Positions 11,055 through 22,063 of a DNA stretch of 64,000 bases are shown piece by piece. The DNA is from Topomyia yanbarensis (lineage: Eukaryota; Arthropoda; Insecta; Diptera; Culicidae): the NCBI RefSeq assembly GCF_030247195.1, contig NC_080672.1, forward strand, positions 183,455,234 through 183,519,233, in the 5' to 3' direction. Numbering within the stretch: the stretch's first letter is position 1; each line of letters opens with the position of its first letter. Under the pieces are notes generated by a model that saw nothing but the letters and a program-made list of their open reading frames with translations, was not told where the DNA came from and searched no databases. A program made the translations under genes and the position numbers.

Positions 11055-11202
11055 TTTTTTTTTTTTTTTAGAGAGCAGTAAAAAAAATTTCAGAAAAACC
11101 CTGAGTGAGGAAAAATGTACAAAAACCCCATTGTCAGGGAACGGGTTTGGGCTGCCATCACCCGACCCGCTAAAAACCACTGCTCTTGCCCAGAACCTGA
11201 TT

Positions 11203-11242
11203 CCTCCCCGGCACTACCTTACGGCATTACTTCGTGGAGGGG
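11203..11242 (-). other. Conserved 3'-UTR stem-loop of W1
   Basis: CCTCC pairs with GGAGG around a loop whose plus-strand form is GG-C-ACTAC, N4, CGGC, ATTACTTC. Equivalent stem-loops lie at 21293-21330 (W2), 27284-27321 (W3) and 37145-37182 (W4). Confidence 0.7.
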
Positions 11243-11539
11243 TTTTTATGTGCATAGCACACACTCTAATTCAACTACTTACTAGTTCGTTTCTTCCGTA
11301 GGGTGACAGCCCCACTCCTCTACACACCACCAATTCTCTACCATCCACACAGACTGGCAAGCTCTGCATGGCAGTCGGAAAGCTGGCTGTGAGTCGAGGC
11401 TTAGTACTCCTCCCCTACGAGTACAGTCTGAGCGGCAAACTTCTGACTGTCTAATTCACCGAGCCCTGCGGCTCGCTTGTGCCGGTTAGCACCGCAACTC
11501 CCTTCTCGCACCATTCAACGCCGTTTACTCTTTGAGCAC

Positions 11540-12250
11540 CAGACTTGTTCGCGAACTACTCGGTCTAGTCCCCGACGATGGACCTAGCCTACTCCGACGG
11601 AGAATTCCCCGGCGAGAGAAGTTCTCCCGAAATCGAGCCAACCAACCAGATGTCGAGGTCAGTTCGGCGATTCCGGTGGAGCAGAGCGTCCGGTTCGCTG
11701 ATGCCCCGACGACCTGCGACTGGTGGTATTTCGTCACGGTCTACTCAGTCTAGTCCCCGGCGGTGGATCTAGCATACGCCGACGGAGAGTTCCCCGGCGA
11801 AGGAGGCTCACCCGGTACCGATTCTACTTTTGTTTTAGCACCACAATTGCATGAGCCGTTTGGCTTCCTCTCGTTCCGTTTCGCCCGATCTACTCGATCT
11901 AGTCCCCGGCGGTGGATCTAGCCTACTCAATGGGCCATACAATAGGTGCTGAGGTCTATCCGGCGATTCCGGTTGGAGCGTAACTTCCGGTTCACCGGCG
12001 CCCCAACGACCCACTGCTAGCTCTGCGACGCGGTCTACTCGGTCCAATCCCCGGCGGTGGATATAGCCTACTCACGAGCTACCCGGAAGGATGTCGAGGT
12101 CGGTTCAGCGATTCCGGTGAAGCTTGACGTCCGGTTCCCAGGCGCCCCGACGACCCAACTCGGTGCTACATCACGCACTACTCAACTGGTCCCCGGCGGT
12201 GGACCTAGTCTACACAGTTGGAGAGTTCATCGGCGGCGGGAATTCTCTCG
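11540..12250 (-). repeat. Degenerate tandem repeats in the W1 3' UTR
   Basis: Five or so copies of a unit containing TAGTCCCCGGCGGTGGA followed by CTAG/CTAC and an ATTCC(C)GG segment, spaced roughly 100-170 bases. W3 (27570-27910) and W4 (37745-37980) carry fewer copies. Confidence 0.7.
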
Positions 12251-14569
12251 AAACCCGATTTGCGGTTTCTTGTTGGTCTCTACGCCACTTCCTCTGCAAC
12301 TCGGAGAGTATGCTCGAGACCACTCTGTTGACAGCGTCCCAGGTATGTTCGTCACGGCACATCTCTTCGACGATATTGTCCACTGTCATACCAGGTATAC
12401 CCCTACGAACTTCTTCGAATCTAGGGCATTCGAAGACCACGTGTTCCGGTGTCTCCTGCACGGTCGCACAACCCGGGCAAAGGGGTGACGAAGCATGTCC
12501 AAACCGATGCAAGTACTTCCGGAAGCATCCGTGCCCGGACAAAAACTGCGTCAAATGGAAGTTCACCTCTCCATGCTTCCTATGTATCCAGGCCGATACA
12601 TTTGGGATGAGTCGGTGGGTCCACCTTCCTTTCTCCGCGTTGTCCCACTCCTGTTGCCATTTAGCCAACGAGTCCGCTCGAACCTGTCTCCTAGCGTTAC
12701 GTGCATTTCTCCGCTGATAGCATTCCACGTCCTCCGCCAGGGTAATGCAGATGGGGATCATCCCGGCGATAACGCATACTCCCTCCGACGATATTGTTCT
12801 GTAGGCACTCGCGACTCGTACGGCCATCAGTCGGAATGTCCTGTTTAGCTTTTCACGGTTCCGCTTGGTTTTCAGCGCAGCACTCCAAGCAGGAACCCCA
12901 TATCGAAGTATCGATGATGAAACAGTAGATAGCAGACGTCTCGTGCTGCTTCTCGGACCGCCGACGTTTGGCATGATTCTTGCTATTGCGTTCGTTGCCT
13001 TCGCCGACTTTTCACAGGCGTAATCAACGTGGTTGTTGAAGCTCAACTTGTCGTCGATTATAACTCCCAATTGCTTCAGTGCACGTTTCGATGCAATCAC
13101 GTGCCCTCCGACGTCGATCTGCATCCGTTGGGCCGATCTGCAGTTACTGACCAACAACACCTCCGTCTTGTGGTGAGCTATTTGCAGCTTGACCCTGTTC
13201 ATCCATCTCTCGATCGCGTCTATTGTCTCCATCACCGACACCTCCACTTCTTCAAGTGTCTCACCCATCACCGTTAGTGACACGTCGTCCGCGAAACCTA
13301 CGATTTTCACTTTCCTAGGCAGCTGCAGCGTTAAGACCCCATCGTACATCCCGTTCCAAAGGGTTGGACCGAGGATGGAGCCCTGAGGAACGCCCGCTGT
13401 GACACGCAATGACTTCTGTCCTTCGCTCGTCTCGTACAGTAGCACTCTGCTCTGAAAGTAGCTCTTCAGGATCTGGCACAGATAGTCGGGAACCCTCATT
13501 CTATGCAGCGCTGCAGCGATGGCTTCCCAGCTGGCACTGTTGAACGCGTTCTTCGCATCTATCGTGACCACAGCGCAGTATCGATCTCTTCTTCGCTTCT
13601 GTTTAGATGACTTCTCGGCACTCTCGAGCACTATCCGAATTGCATCCACTGTCGATGCTCCTTTGCGGAAACCAAACTGCATCTTGGACAGTCCGCGCTC
13701 ACCTTCCGCGAATTTCGTCAACCTGTTAAGAATGATCCTTTCCAGGAGTTTTCCGAGTGTATCCAGCAGGCATATGGGTCTGTACGAGGTCGGGTCGCCA
13801 GGCGGCTTCCCTGGCTTCGGCAGCAACACCAGCTTCTGGACCTTCCACATTTCGGGGAGTTGCCTTCATTTAGGCACTTCTGCATCACTATCCTGAACAT
13901 GTCCGGATATGCCAGGATCGCAGCTTTCAGTACCACGTTTGGTATTCCATCCGGACCAGGGGCTTTCTTTGGTTTTAGGCGCTTCGATGCTTCTACTAGC
14001 TCGTCGTTAGTCACTTGCCGATCCATGTTTGTTCCTTCTTCCTCGCCGTGCGGTGACGGTGGCCATATAGTTGGATCGTGCTTCGGGAAAAGACCCTCGA
14101 CGATTATCTTCAGCTTGCTCGGACACATTTCGGCTGGCGTCGTCGGACCCTTCATTTTCGCCATCACGATTCGGTATGCGTCACCCCAGGGATTGGCGTC
14201 TACTTCTCGGCATAGCTCCTTGTGGCACTCTGACTTGCTAAGTCTGATCTCCCGTTTTAGAGCGGCCCTAGCTTCCCGAAACGATGCCTTATGCTCTTCT
14301 CTATCTGGCTCCGACCTTGCTCTTTGGGCCCGCCTTCTGGCTCTGAGACAAGCAGCGCGTAACGTACTAAGCGTCTCGTTCCACCAGTAAGCTGGACGCC
14401 GTTTGTTGCGTGGTTCCAGATTTCGCGGCATTGTGGCGTCACAAGCCGCCACAATCCTTCTTGTTAGGTCAGCCGCATACACGTTCTCGGTCCCGCCGTT
14501 CGGCCGAAGTGCCTCAACAAAGAGGTCTTTGTTGAAGGCTTTCGTCTTCCACTTTCGTTCGCCGGTCAC
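12210..14569 (-). pseudogene. W1 ORF2: reverse transcriptase (R1 clade), frameshifted
   Basis: Reverse transcriptase for target-primed integration. The minus-strand frame from 14569 covers the linker and the first RT motif (KAPGPDGIPN). The 546-codon frame 13850-12210 continues with LLPKPGKPPGD, the RT core with GVPQGSILGP, FADD at residues 186-189, and a C-terminal zinc knuckle of the form CxxC-x8-H-x4-C near residue 455, typical of R1-clade ORF2. The two frames join at about 13856-13862. There W1 lacks one base that is present at the same place in W3 (29511-29523), so this is a single-base deletion. The endonuclease domain is lost by 5' truncation. Many plus-strand ORFs here are shadows. 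Confidence 0.9.
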
Positions 14570-14591
14570 CCTTCTCTGTACTGCCGCGGGG

Positions 14592-14645
14592 TGTATGAAT
14601 GTGTGTATGTATGTATGTATGTATGTATGTATGTATGTATGTATG

Positions 14646-14681
<36 letters not shown>

Positions 14682-15533
14682 TGTATGTATGTATATATGT
14701 GTGTGTATGTGCAGATTTGTTACAAAATGTCCACATCGGTTTCTCGGAGATGGCTGAACCAATTTTTACAAACTAAGATTCAAATGAAAGGTATAATATT
14801 CCCATAGGTTGCTATTGAATGTCATTTTCAACCGACATCTTGTTCCGGATTACGAGTTGAAGAATATGGTTACAAAACAAAATTTGTTGATTTGTCCACA
14901 TCGGTTTCTCGGAATTTTCTGAACCGATTTTGACAAACTTGATTTTAAGTGAAAGGTCCATCAGCTGCTGTTCAATTTGGTGTGGATACGAGTTCTGGTT
15001 CCTGAATTACAGGGTGATACGTACGATCACGCAGCAAATCCCGATTCTATCGAATTCTGCGATGAATGTAAAAAGGTGAATTTTTTTCCAAAATGTAAAC
15101 ACAACTGTTGAATTTGTAGATCTAGGTCACCAACAATCATTCAAAGTCTCTTTGGCCACACTGGCCACCATCGACGGATCCGGAAGCATCCAAATTCAGA
15201 AAAACGGTTATATTGGTTTCTCGAAAATGGCTAGACTGAAATGATCAACTTAGTCTCAAATGTAAGGCGTTGCGTCCCCGGAAACTGATATTAAATTCCA
15301 TCTCCATCCGACTTCCAGCTCCGGAGTTACGGGTTGTGGAGTGCGATCACATAGAAAACTCCGATTCAAATCGATACCGCGATGAATGCAAAAAGGTGCT
15401 CTTATATTTACTTAAGAAGTGTAATAAGAATAAAAGACATTTCCATAATGTTATATTGTACGAACCAGCTATTAAATCATAGTTTGGAGAAATGAGAAAG
15501 GCACAATTGCACCTCTAGGTGGATTAAAACAGG
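14592..15533 (+). repeat. F1 repeat, X-type unit, right part
   Basis: Starts in a TATG/TGTA tract (14592-14711). It then holds three degenerate monomers each containing a (T)GGCTGAACCGAT-like segment, and ends with GAGAAAGGCACAATTGCACC and GGTGGATTAAAACAGG. It is nearly identical to 18980-19826 and 41011-41882. Confidence 0.85.
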
Positions 15534-16722
15534 TTTTGCCTTTCTCATATAAAGAAAGGCTATGCAATCACTGTAAAAATCGACTTTTTAACCGAGGCCC
15601 GGAGGGCCGAGTGTCATACACCATTCGATTCAGTTCCTCGAGATCGGCAAATGTCTGTGTGTGTATGTGTGTGTGTGTGTATGTGTGTGTGTGTGTATGT
15701 GTGTGTGTCATTTAAACTCACACAATTTTCTCAGAGATGGCTGAACCGATTTTCGCAAACTTAGTTTCATATGAACGGTATAACGCTCCCATAAGCTGCT
15801 ATTGAATTTTTAGTTGATCCGACTTCCGGTTCCGTAGTTACAGGTTGAAGAGTGCGGTCACAGAGCAAATTCCCATATAAACTGGTACCACCATGATGTT
15901 CAAATGATGTAAAACATATTAAAATTGATGTAACATTACTCTAGTTTGCGGGTCTGGATCACTAATGATCAATCAAAGCAGCTTTGACCACATTGGCCAC
16001 CTATGACAGTTCATGACGCCCCCGGGGAACCCGCCAAGTTCCTAAGCTAATATCACACCCATTCCCCAACGAATTCTCTACCGATTTTTACAAACTTGAT
16101 TTCAAATGAAAGATACAGTAATACCATTGACTGCTGCTGAATTTCATTTGGTTCTGACTCTTGCTTCCGGAGTTACAGGGGTGTTAGTAAGGATACACTG
16201 GAATTTCTCATATAAATCGGTGCAATCGTAATACCTCAGAGGCTAAACACTATTGAAATGGTCACCAAATTACTTCTAATCGCAGATCTAGATCACTGAT
16301 TGCCAATCAAACATTCTTTGAATATATTGTCCACTATCGACGATTCCGGAAGTCCGGAATTCCGGGCATATTCCACAATTAAAGTCACATCAGTTCTTCG
16401 GTGATGACTGAACCGATTTTCTCAAACCAAGTTCCAAAAAGGAAGGTAAAATACGCAGCTGAGTATTGCATCGTCGCCCCCCCACCCCGCCTTGCCCTTA
16501 CATCTCCCTCCTTCAGCATTACCGTCCCCTTGGACCACCCTCACGCCCGCAGTTCCTTCATCCACCCCGTATAAGATGAAGGATTTCTGACGCATCCTCC
16601 ACTCCCACTCTACTAACCCCCCATTCCCTCCACTTTCAAACTCATTCCACCAACATTTCAAAATATAATCACATGAAGATAACATTGAACTCATGCTGAT
16701 TAAGCTAATTAAATATTATTCT
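15534..16722 (+). repeat. F1 repeat, complete Y-type unit (empty site for the LTR element)
   Basis: Starts with a GCCTTTCTCATATAAAGAAAGGC hairpin (the central A-rich loop differs from X) and ends TTAAGCTAATTAAATATT. It reads uninterrupted across the site occupied by the LTR element in the first copy (15934-15937). No gene is present. Confidence 0.85.
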
Positions 16723-17296
16723 TTTGCCTTTCTCATATAGAAAGGATATATAATTGCTCCAAAAACCGACTTTCTAACCGAGGCCCGGAGGGCCGAGTCT
16801 CATATAACATTCGACTCAGTTCGCCGAGATCGCAAAATATCTGTGTGTATGTATGTGTGTATGTATGTATGTATGTATATATGTATGTATGTATGTAGGT
16901 ATGTATATATGTGTGTGTATGTGCAGATTTGTTAACAAAATGTCCACATCGGTTTATCGGAGATGGCTGAACCGATTTTTACAAACTAAGATTCAAATGA
17001 AAGGTATAATATTCTTATAGGTTGCTATTGAATTTCATTTTCAGCCGACATCTTGCTCCGGATTACGAGTTGAAGAGTATGGTTACAAAACAATATTTGT
17101 TGATTTGTCCACATCGGTTTCTCGGAATTTTTTGAACCGATTTTGACAAACTTGATTTTAAATGGAAGGTCCATCAGCTGCTGTTGAATTTTGTGTGGTT
17201 CCGAGTTCTGGTTCCTGAATTACAGGGTGATACGAACGATCACGCAGCAAATCTCGATTCTAACGAATTCTGCGATGAATGTAAAAAGGTGAAATT
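16723..17296 (+). repeat. F1 repeat, truncated X-type unit
   Basis: Left X end, a short TATG tract (16845-16920) and two monomers. It then stops where a new hairpin-led unit begins in the T-run at 17297. Confidence 0.75.
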
Positions 17297-18395
17297 TTTG
17301 CCTTTCTCAATAGAAAGGTATTGCAATTGCTCTGAAAACCGACTTTTTAACGGAGGCCCGGAGGGCCGAGTGACATATACCATTCAATTCAGTTCATCGA
17401 GTTCGGCAAATGTCTGAGCGAGTGTATGTATGTGTGTATGTATGTATGTGTGTGTATGTGCGTCTGTGTGTGTGTATGTGACCAAAAATGTCACTCATTT
17501 TTCTCAGAGATGGCTAAACCGATTTTGACAACCTTAGTCTCAAATGAAAGATACAACGTCCCCATAGGCTGCTATTGAATTTCTTATGGATCTGACTTCC
17601 GCTTCCGGAATTACAGGGTGGTGAGCACGAGCACGCAGAAAATGTCGATTTTAATAAATTCTGCAATGAATGTATAAAGGTGAAAATTTTTCCAAAATAT
17701 GACCACAACTGCTTCGATTTGTAGTATTAGGTCACTAACATCCATTCAAAGTCTTTTTGGCCACATTGGCCACCATCATCGGTTCTGGAAGCCCCGGCGG
17801 AAGTATCCAAATTCAGAATAACAGTCACATCGGTTTCTCGGAGATGGCTAGACCGATTCAACCAAACTTAGTCTCGAATGAAAGGTGTTGCGCCCCCGTA
17901 AATGGCTATTTAATTTCATCCCGATCCGACTTCCGGTTCCGGAGTTACAGGTTGTGGCGTGCGATCACATAGCAAATTGCGATTCAAACCGATACTCCGA
18001 TGAAAGCAAAAAAGGTAAAAATTTCGCTAAAATGTCTCTCAAACAACTTAAATTTGCTCTTCTAGGTCATCGACGGCCAACCAAACTTTCGTTGACTACA
18101 TTGACCGCCATAGACGGTTCCGGAAGTGCCCGGGAAAAGCGGCCATCTTTCAAAATTGACGTAATCACATCAGTTTCCCAGAAATGGCTGGGCCGATTTT
18201 CACAAACTTAGTCCCAAATGATAGCTATGGTATCCCCACAGATGTCTATCGTAGGATTTCTGACGCATCCTTCACTCCCACTCTACTAACCCCCCATTCC
18301 CTCCACTTTCAAACCCATTCCACCAACATTTCAAAATATAATCACATGAAGATTACATTGAACTCATGCTGATTAAGCTAATTAAATATTATTCT
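17297..18395 (+). repeat. F1 repeat, third unit type with a Y-like end
   Basis: Opens with GCCTTTCTCAATAGAAAGG. Three monomers are spaced 334 and 340 bases apart (ATGGCT anchors at 17510, 17844 and 18184), and it ends with the pyrimidine-rich Y tail. It looks chimeric between unit types. Confidence 0.7.
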
Positions 18396-18682
18396 TTTGC
18401 CTTTCTCATATAGAAAGGTTATGCAATTGCTCCAAAAATCGACCTTCCAAACGAGGCCGGGAAGGCCGAGTCTCATATAACATTCGACTCAGTTCGCCGA
18501 GATCGCAAAATATCTGTGTGTATGTATGTGCGTATGTATGTATGTGTATGTATGTATGTGTATGTATGTATGTGTATGTATGTATGTATGTATGTATGTA
18601 TGTATGTATGTATGTATGTATGTATGTATGTATGTATGTATGTATGTATGTATGTATGTATGTATGTATGTATGTATGTATG

Positions 18683-18716
<34 letters not shown>

Positions 18717-19873
18717 TGTATGTATGTATGTATGTATGTATGTATGTATGTATGTATGTATGTATGTATGTATGTATGTATGTATGTATGTATGTATGTA
18801 TGTATGTATGTATGTATGTATGTATGTATGTATGTATGTATGTATGTATGTATGTATGTATGTATGTATGTATGTATGTATGTATGTATGTATGTATGTA
18901 TGTATGTATGTATGTATGTATGTATGTATGTATGTATGTATGTATGTATGTATGTATGTATGTATGTATGTATGTATGAATGTATGTGTGTGTATGTGCG
19001 GATTTGTTAACAAAACAATAACAAATGTCCACATCGGTTTCTCGGAGATGGCTGAACCGATTTTTACAAACTAAGATTCAAATGAAAGGTATAATATTCC
19101 CATAGGTTGCTATTGAATTTCATTTTCAACCGACATCTTGTTCCGGATTACGAGTTGAAGAATATGGTTACAAAACAATATTTGTTGATTTATCCACATC
19201 GGTTTCTCGGAATTTTCTGAACCGATTTTGACAAACTTGATTTTAAATGAAAGGTCCATCAGCTGCTGTTCAATTTGGTGTGGATCCGAGTTCTGGTTCC
19301 TGAATCACAGGGTGATACGTACGATCACGCAGCAAATCCCGATTCTATCGAATTCTGCGATGAATGTAAAAAGATGAATTTTTTTTCCAAAATGTAAACA
19401 CAACTGTTGAATTTGTAGATCTAGGTCACCAACAATCATTCAAAGTCTCTTTGGCCACACTGGCCACCATCGACGGATCCGGAAGCATCCAAATTCAGAA
19501 AAATGGTTATATTGGTTTCTCGAAAATGGCTAGACCGATTTGATCAACTTAGTCTCAAAGGTGCGTCCCCGGAAACTGATATTAAATTCCATCTCCATCC
19601 GACTTCCGGCTCCGGAGTTACGGGTTGTGGAGTGCGATCACATAGAAAACTCCGATTCAAACCGATACCGCGATGAATGCGACAAGGTGCTCTTATATTT
19701 ACTTAAGAAGTGTAATAAGAATGAAAGACATTTCCATAATGTTATATTGTACGAACCAGCTTTTAAATCATAGTTTGAAGAAATGGGAAAGGCACAATTG
19801 CACCTCTAGGTGGATTAAAACAGGTTTTTTAAATTCTATCATGGTTGCAATTACGTCAACGAAAAAAATCATA
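18396..19873 (+). repeat. F1 repeat, X-type unit with a very long microsatellite
   Basis: A complete X unit without a retroposon insertion, containing the (TGTA)n tract 18515-18990. The last 47 bases (19827-19873) are an extra AT-rich stretch before the next unit. Confidence 0.8.
18515..18990. repeat. (TGTA)n microsatellite
   Basis: About 475 bases of almost pure tetranucleotide with a few variant units at the edges. It yields long false ORFs (MYVCMYVC or IHTYIHTY) in both strands. Confidence 0.98.
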
Positions 19874-21012
19874 TTTTTGCCTTTCTTATATAAAGAAAGG
19901 CTATGCAACCACTGTAAAAATCGACTTTCTAACCGAGGCCCGGAGGGCCGAGTGTCGTTCACCATTCGATTCAGTTCGTCGAGATCGGCAAATGTCTATG
20001 TGTATGTATGTGTGTGTATGTGTGCGTGGGTGTGTGTGTCATTTAAACGCACACAATTTTCTCAGAGATGGCTGAACCGATTTTCGCAAACTTAGTTTCA
20101 TCTGAAAGGTAGAACGCTCCCATAAGCTGCTATTAAATTTTTAGCAGATCCGACTTCCGGAGTTACGGGTTGAAGGGTGCGGTCACACAGCAAATTCCCA
20201 TATAAACTGGTACCACCACGATGTTAAAATGATGTAAAACATTAAAATTGATGTAACATTACTCTAGTTTGCGGGTCTGGATGACTAATGATCAATTAGT
20301 GACGCCCCCGGGGAACCTGCCAAGTTCCTAAGCTAATATCACACCCATTCCCCAACGAATTCTCTACCGATTTTTACAAACTTGATTTCAAATGAAAGAT
20401 ACAGTAATACCATTGACTGCTGCTGAATTTCATTTGGTTCTGACTCTTGCTTCCGGAGTTACAGGGGTGTTAGTAAGGATACACTGGAATTTCTCATATA
20501 AATCGGTGCAATCGTAATACCTCAGAGGCTAAACACTATTGAAATGGTCACCAAATTACTACTGATCGCAGATCTAGATCACTGATTGCCAATCAAACAT
20601 TCTTTGAATATATTGTCCACTATCGACGATTCCGGAAGTCCGGAATTCCGGGCATATTCCACAATTAAAGTCACATCAGTTCTTCGGTGATGACTGAACC
20701 GATTTTCTCAAACCAAGTCTCAAATGGAAGGAAAAATATGCAGTTGAGTATTGCGTCGCCGCCCCTCCCCTCCGCCTTTGCCTTACACCTCCCTCCTTCA
20801 TCACTCCCCTCCCCTTGAACCACCCTCACGCCCGCATTTCCTTCATCCACCCCGTATACCGAAATAAGATGAAGGATTTCTGCACATCCTCCACTCCCAC
20901 TCTACTGACCCCCCATTCCCTCCACTTTCAAACCCATTCCACCAACATTTCAAAATATAATCACATGAAGATAACATTGAACTCATGCTGATTAAGCTAA
21001 TTAAATATTATT
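19874..21012 (+). repeat. F1 repeat, Y-type unit
   Basis: Near-copy of 15534-16722 with a short internal deletion around 20297. No coding content. Confidence 0.8.
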
Positions 21013-21134
21013 TTTTTGCCTTTCTCATATAATAAGGTTATGCAATTGCTCCAAAAACCGACTTTCTAACCGAGGCCCGGAGGGCCGAGTCCCATATAAC
21101 ATTCGACTCAGTTCGCCGAGATCGCAAAATATCT
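21013..21134 (+). repeat. F1 repeat, X-type left end, target of W2
   Basis: Hairpin, GGCCCGGAGGGCC core and CGCAAAATATCT, where W2 is inserted directly before the TG tract. AAATATCT (21127-21134) is repeated at 26838-26845. Confidence 0.85.
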
Positions 21135-21292
21135 TTTTTTTTTTACAATGGAGAAGACCTTTATGTCATAGCCCAGTACACGTGCTAACGGTAGGGTCCA
21201 ATCTACCACACGGGGTGCACTGGGGGTGTGTCGGACTCGAATGGTGACCAGCCATTAATACCGACTAAACTCCATTGGGCTCCGCCATCATT

Positions 21293-21330
21293 CCTCCCAG
21301 GAACTACCTCTCGGTATTACTTCTGGGGGG
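21293..21330 (-). other. Conserved 3'-UTR stem-loop of W2
   Basis: CCTCCCAG pairs with CTGGGGGG, with outer pairing GCCAT/ATGGC, around a loop GGAACTAC...CGGT...ATTACTT that matches those of W1, W3 and W4. The loop is more conserved than its flanks. Confidence 0.7.
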
Positions 21331-21382
21331 ATGGCTGTACTAAATGTACTCATTCACTCTCACTCACGCGATCATACATCCT

Positions 21383-21825
21383 GTATGAGGCTTACTTGGG
21401 TGCTCTCTCAATCACACTTTGATTCACTCTCAAACACTCCCACATGAGGCTGACTTTTGTGCTCACCTTTTACGTTCCATGCGAGGCTGACTTGTGTGCT
21501 CACCTTACTCATTCCTTGCTAGGCTTACTTTTGTGCTCGCCCTACCCATCCATGTGAGGCTGACTTGGGTGCTCACCCTATCACCTGATTCACTCTCAAT
21601 CGTGCCACTCTATTGTACCTTTGTCACTCCCTCTGGCATCCCATGTGGGACATTTTTCTTAGGCCCCACTTCTGACATACCATGCGAGGCTGACTTTTGT
21701 GCTCACCTTTTTCATTCCTTGCTAGGCTGACTTTTGTGCTAGCCTCTACCAACCTGTGAGGCTGACTTTTATGCTCACCCTTAACATGCAATGTGAGACT
21801 GACTTGGATGCTCACCCTTTCACTC
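21383..21825 (-). repeat. Tandem repeat in the W2 3' UTR
   Basis: About nine degenerate units of roughly 36 bases around GAGGCTGACTTTTGTGCTCACC on the plus strand. It is unlike the W1/W3 3'-UTR repeats. Confidence 0.8.
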
Positions 21826-22063
21826 CTCTGCCACGCCATGAGGCATCGATAGCTTAGTTCCAACATACTACGCTACGACCCTCCCGTCTTGGCATGAGGC
21901 AGTCCACTTATACGCCTATACACTCACTCTTCTGTCTTGCTTCGGGGTGGCTGGGTTTACCCCTTACGCGGTTGCCATTCGCTGCGCCAACCTACCTCGG
22001 CATGAACAGACCATTCACTCTCTTATTTTGCGCTTGGCCTTTTTCGCTCCAGCTAACCAATCA

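Larger units (their letters stand above)
11055..14591 (-). mobile_element. R1-clade non-LTR retrotransposon W1 (5'-truncated)
   Basis: A minus-strand retroposon of about 3.5 kb. Its poly(A) tail appears as the T-run at 11055-11069, and its truncated 5' end joins TGTATG repeats at 14592. The likely target duplication is TGTATGCATG (11045-11054) against TGTATGAATG (14592-14601). It keeps the 3' UTR and most of ORF2 from the endonuclease-RT linker onward; ORF1 and the endonuclease are missing. Closely similar to W3. The insertion site, a (TGTA)n tract, fits Waldo-type R1 elements, which are known to target ACAY microsatellites. Confidence 0.9.

Noticed and set aside
12124..12717. Plus-strand ORFs of 100-200 codons opposite the R1-clade ORF2 regions (also at 23349, 28161, 29393, 31685)
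   Set aside because: They are antisense shadows of GC-rich RT and ORF1 coding sequence; the minus-strand translations carry the recognisable motifs.
18406..19074. Long MYVCMYVC / IHTYIHTY open frames on both strands (also at 14514-14807, 26571-27239, 32271-33070)
   Set aside because: They are simply translations of the TGTA tetranucleotide tract, open in every frame, with no start context or homology.
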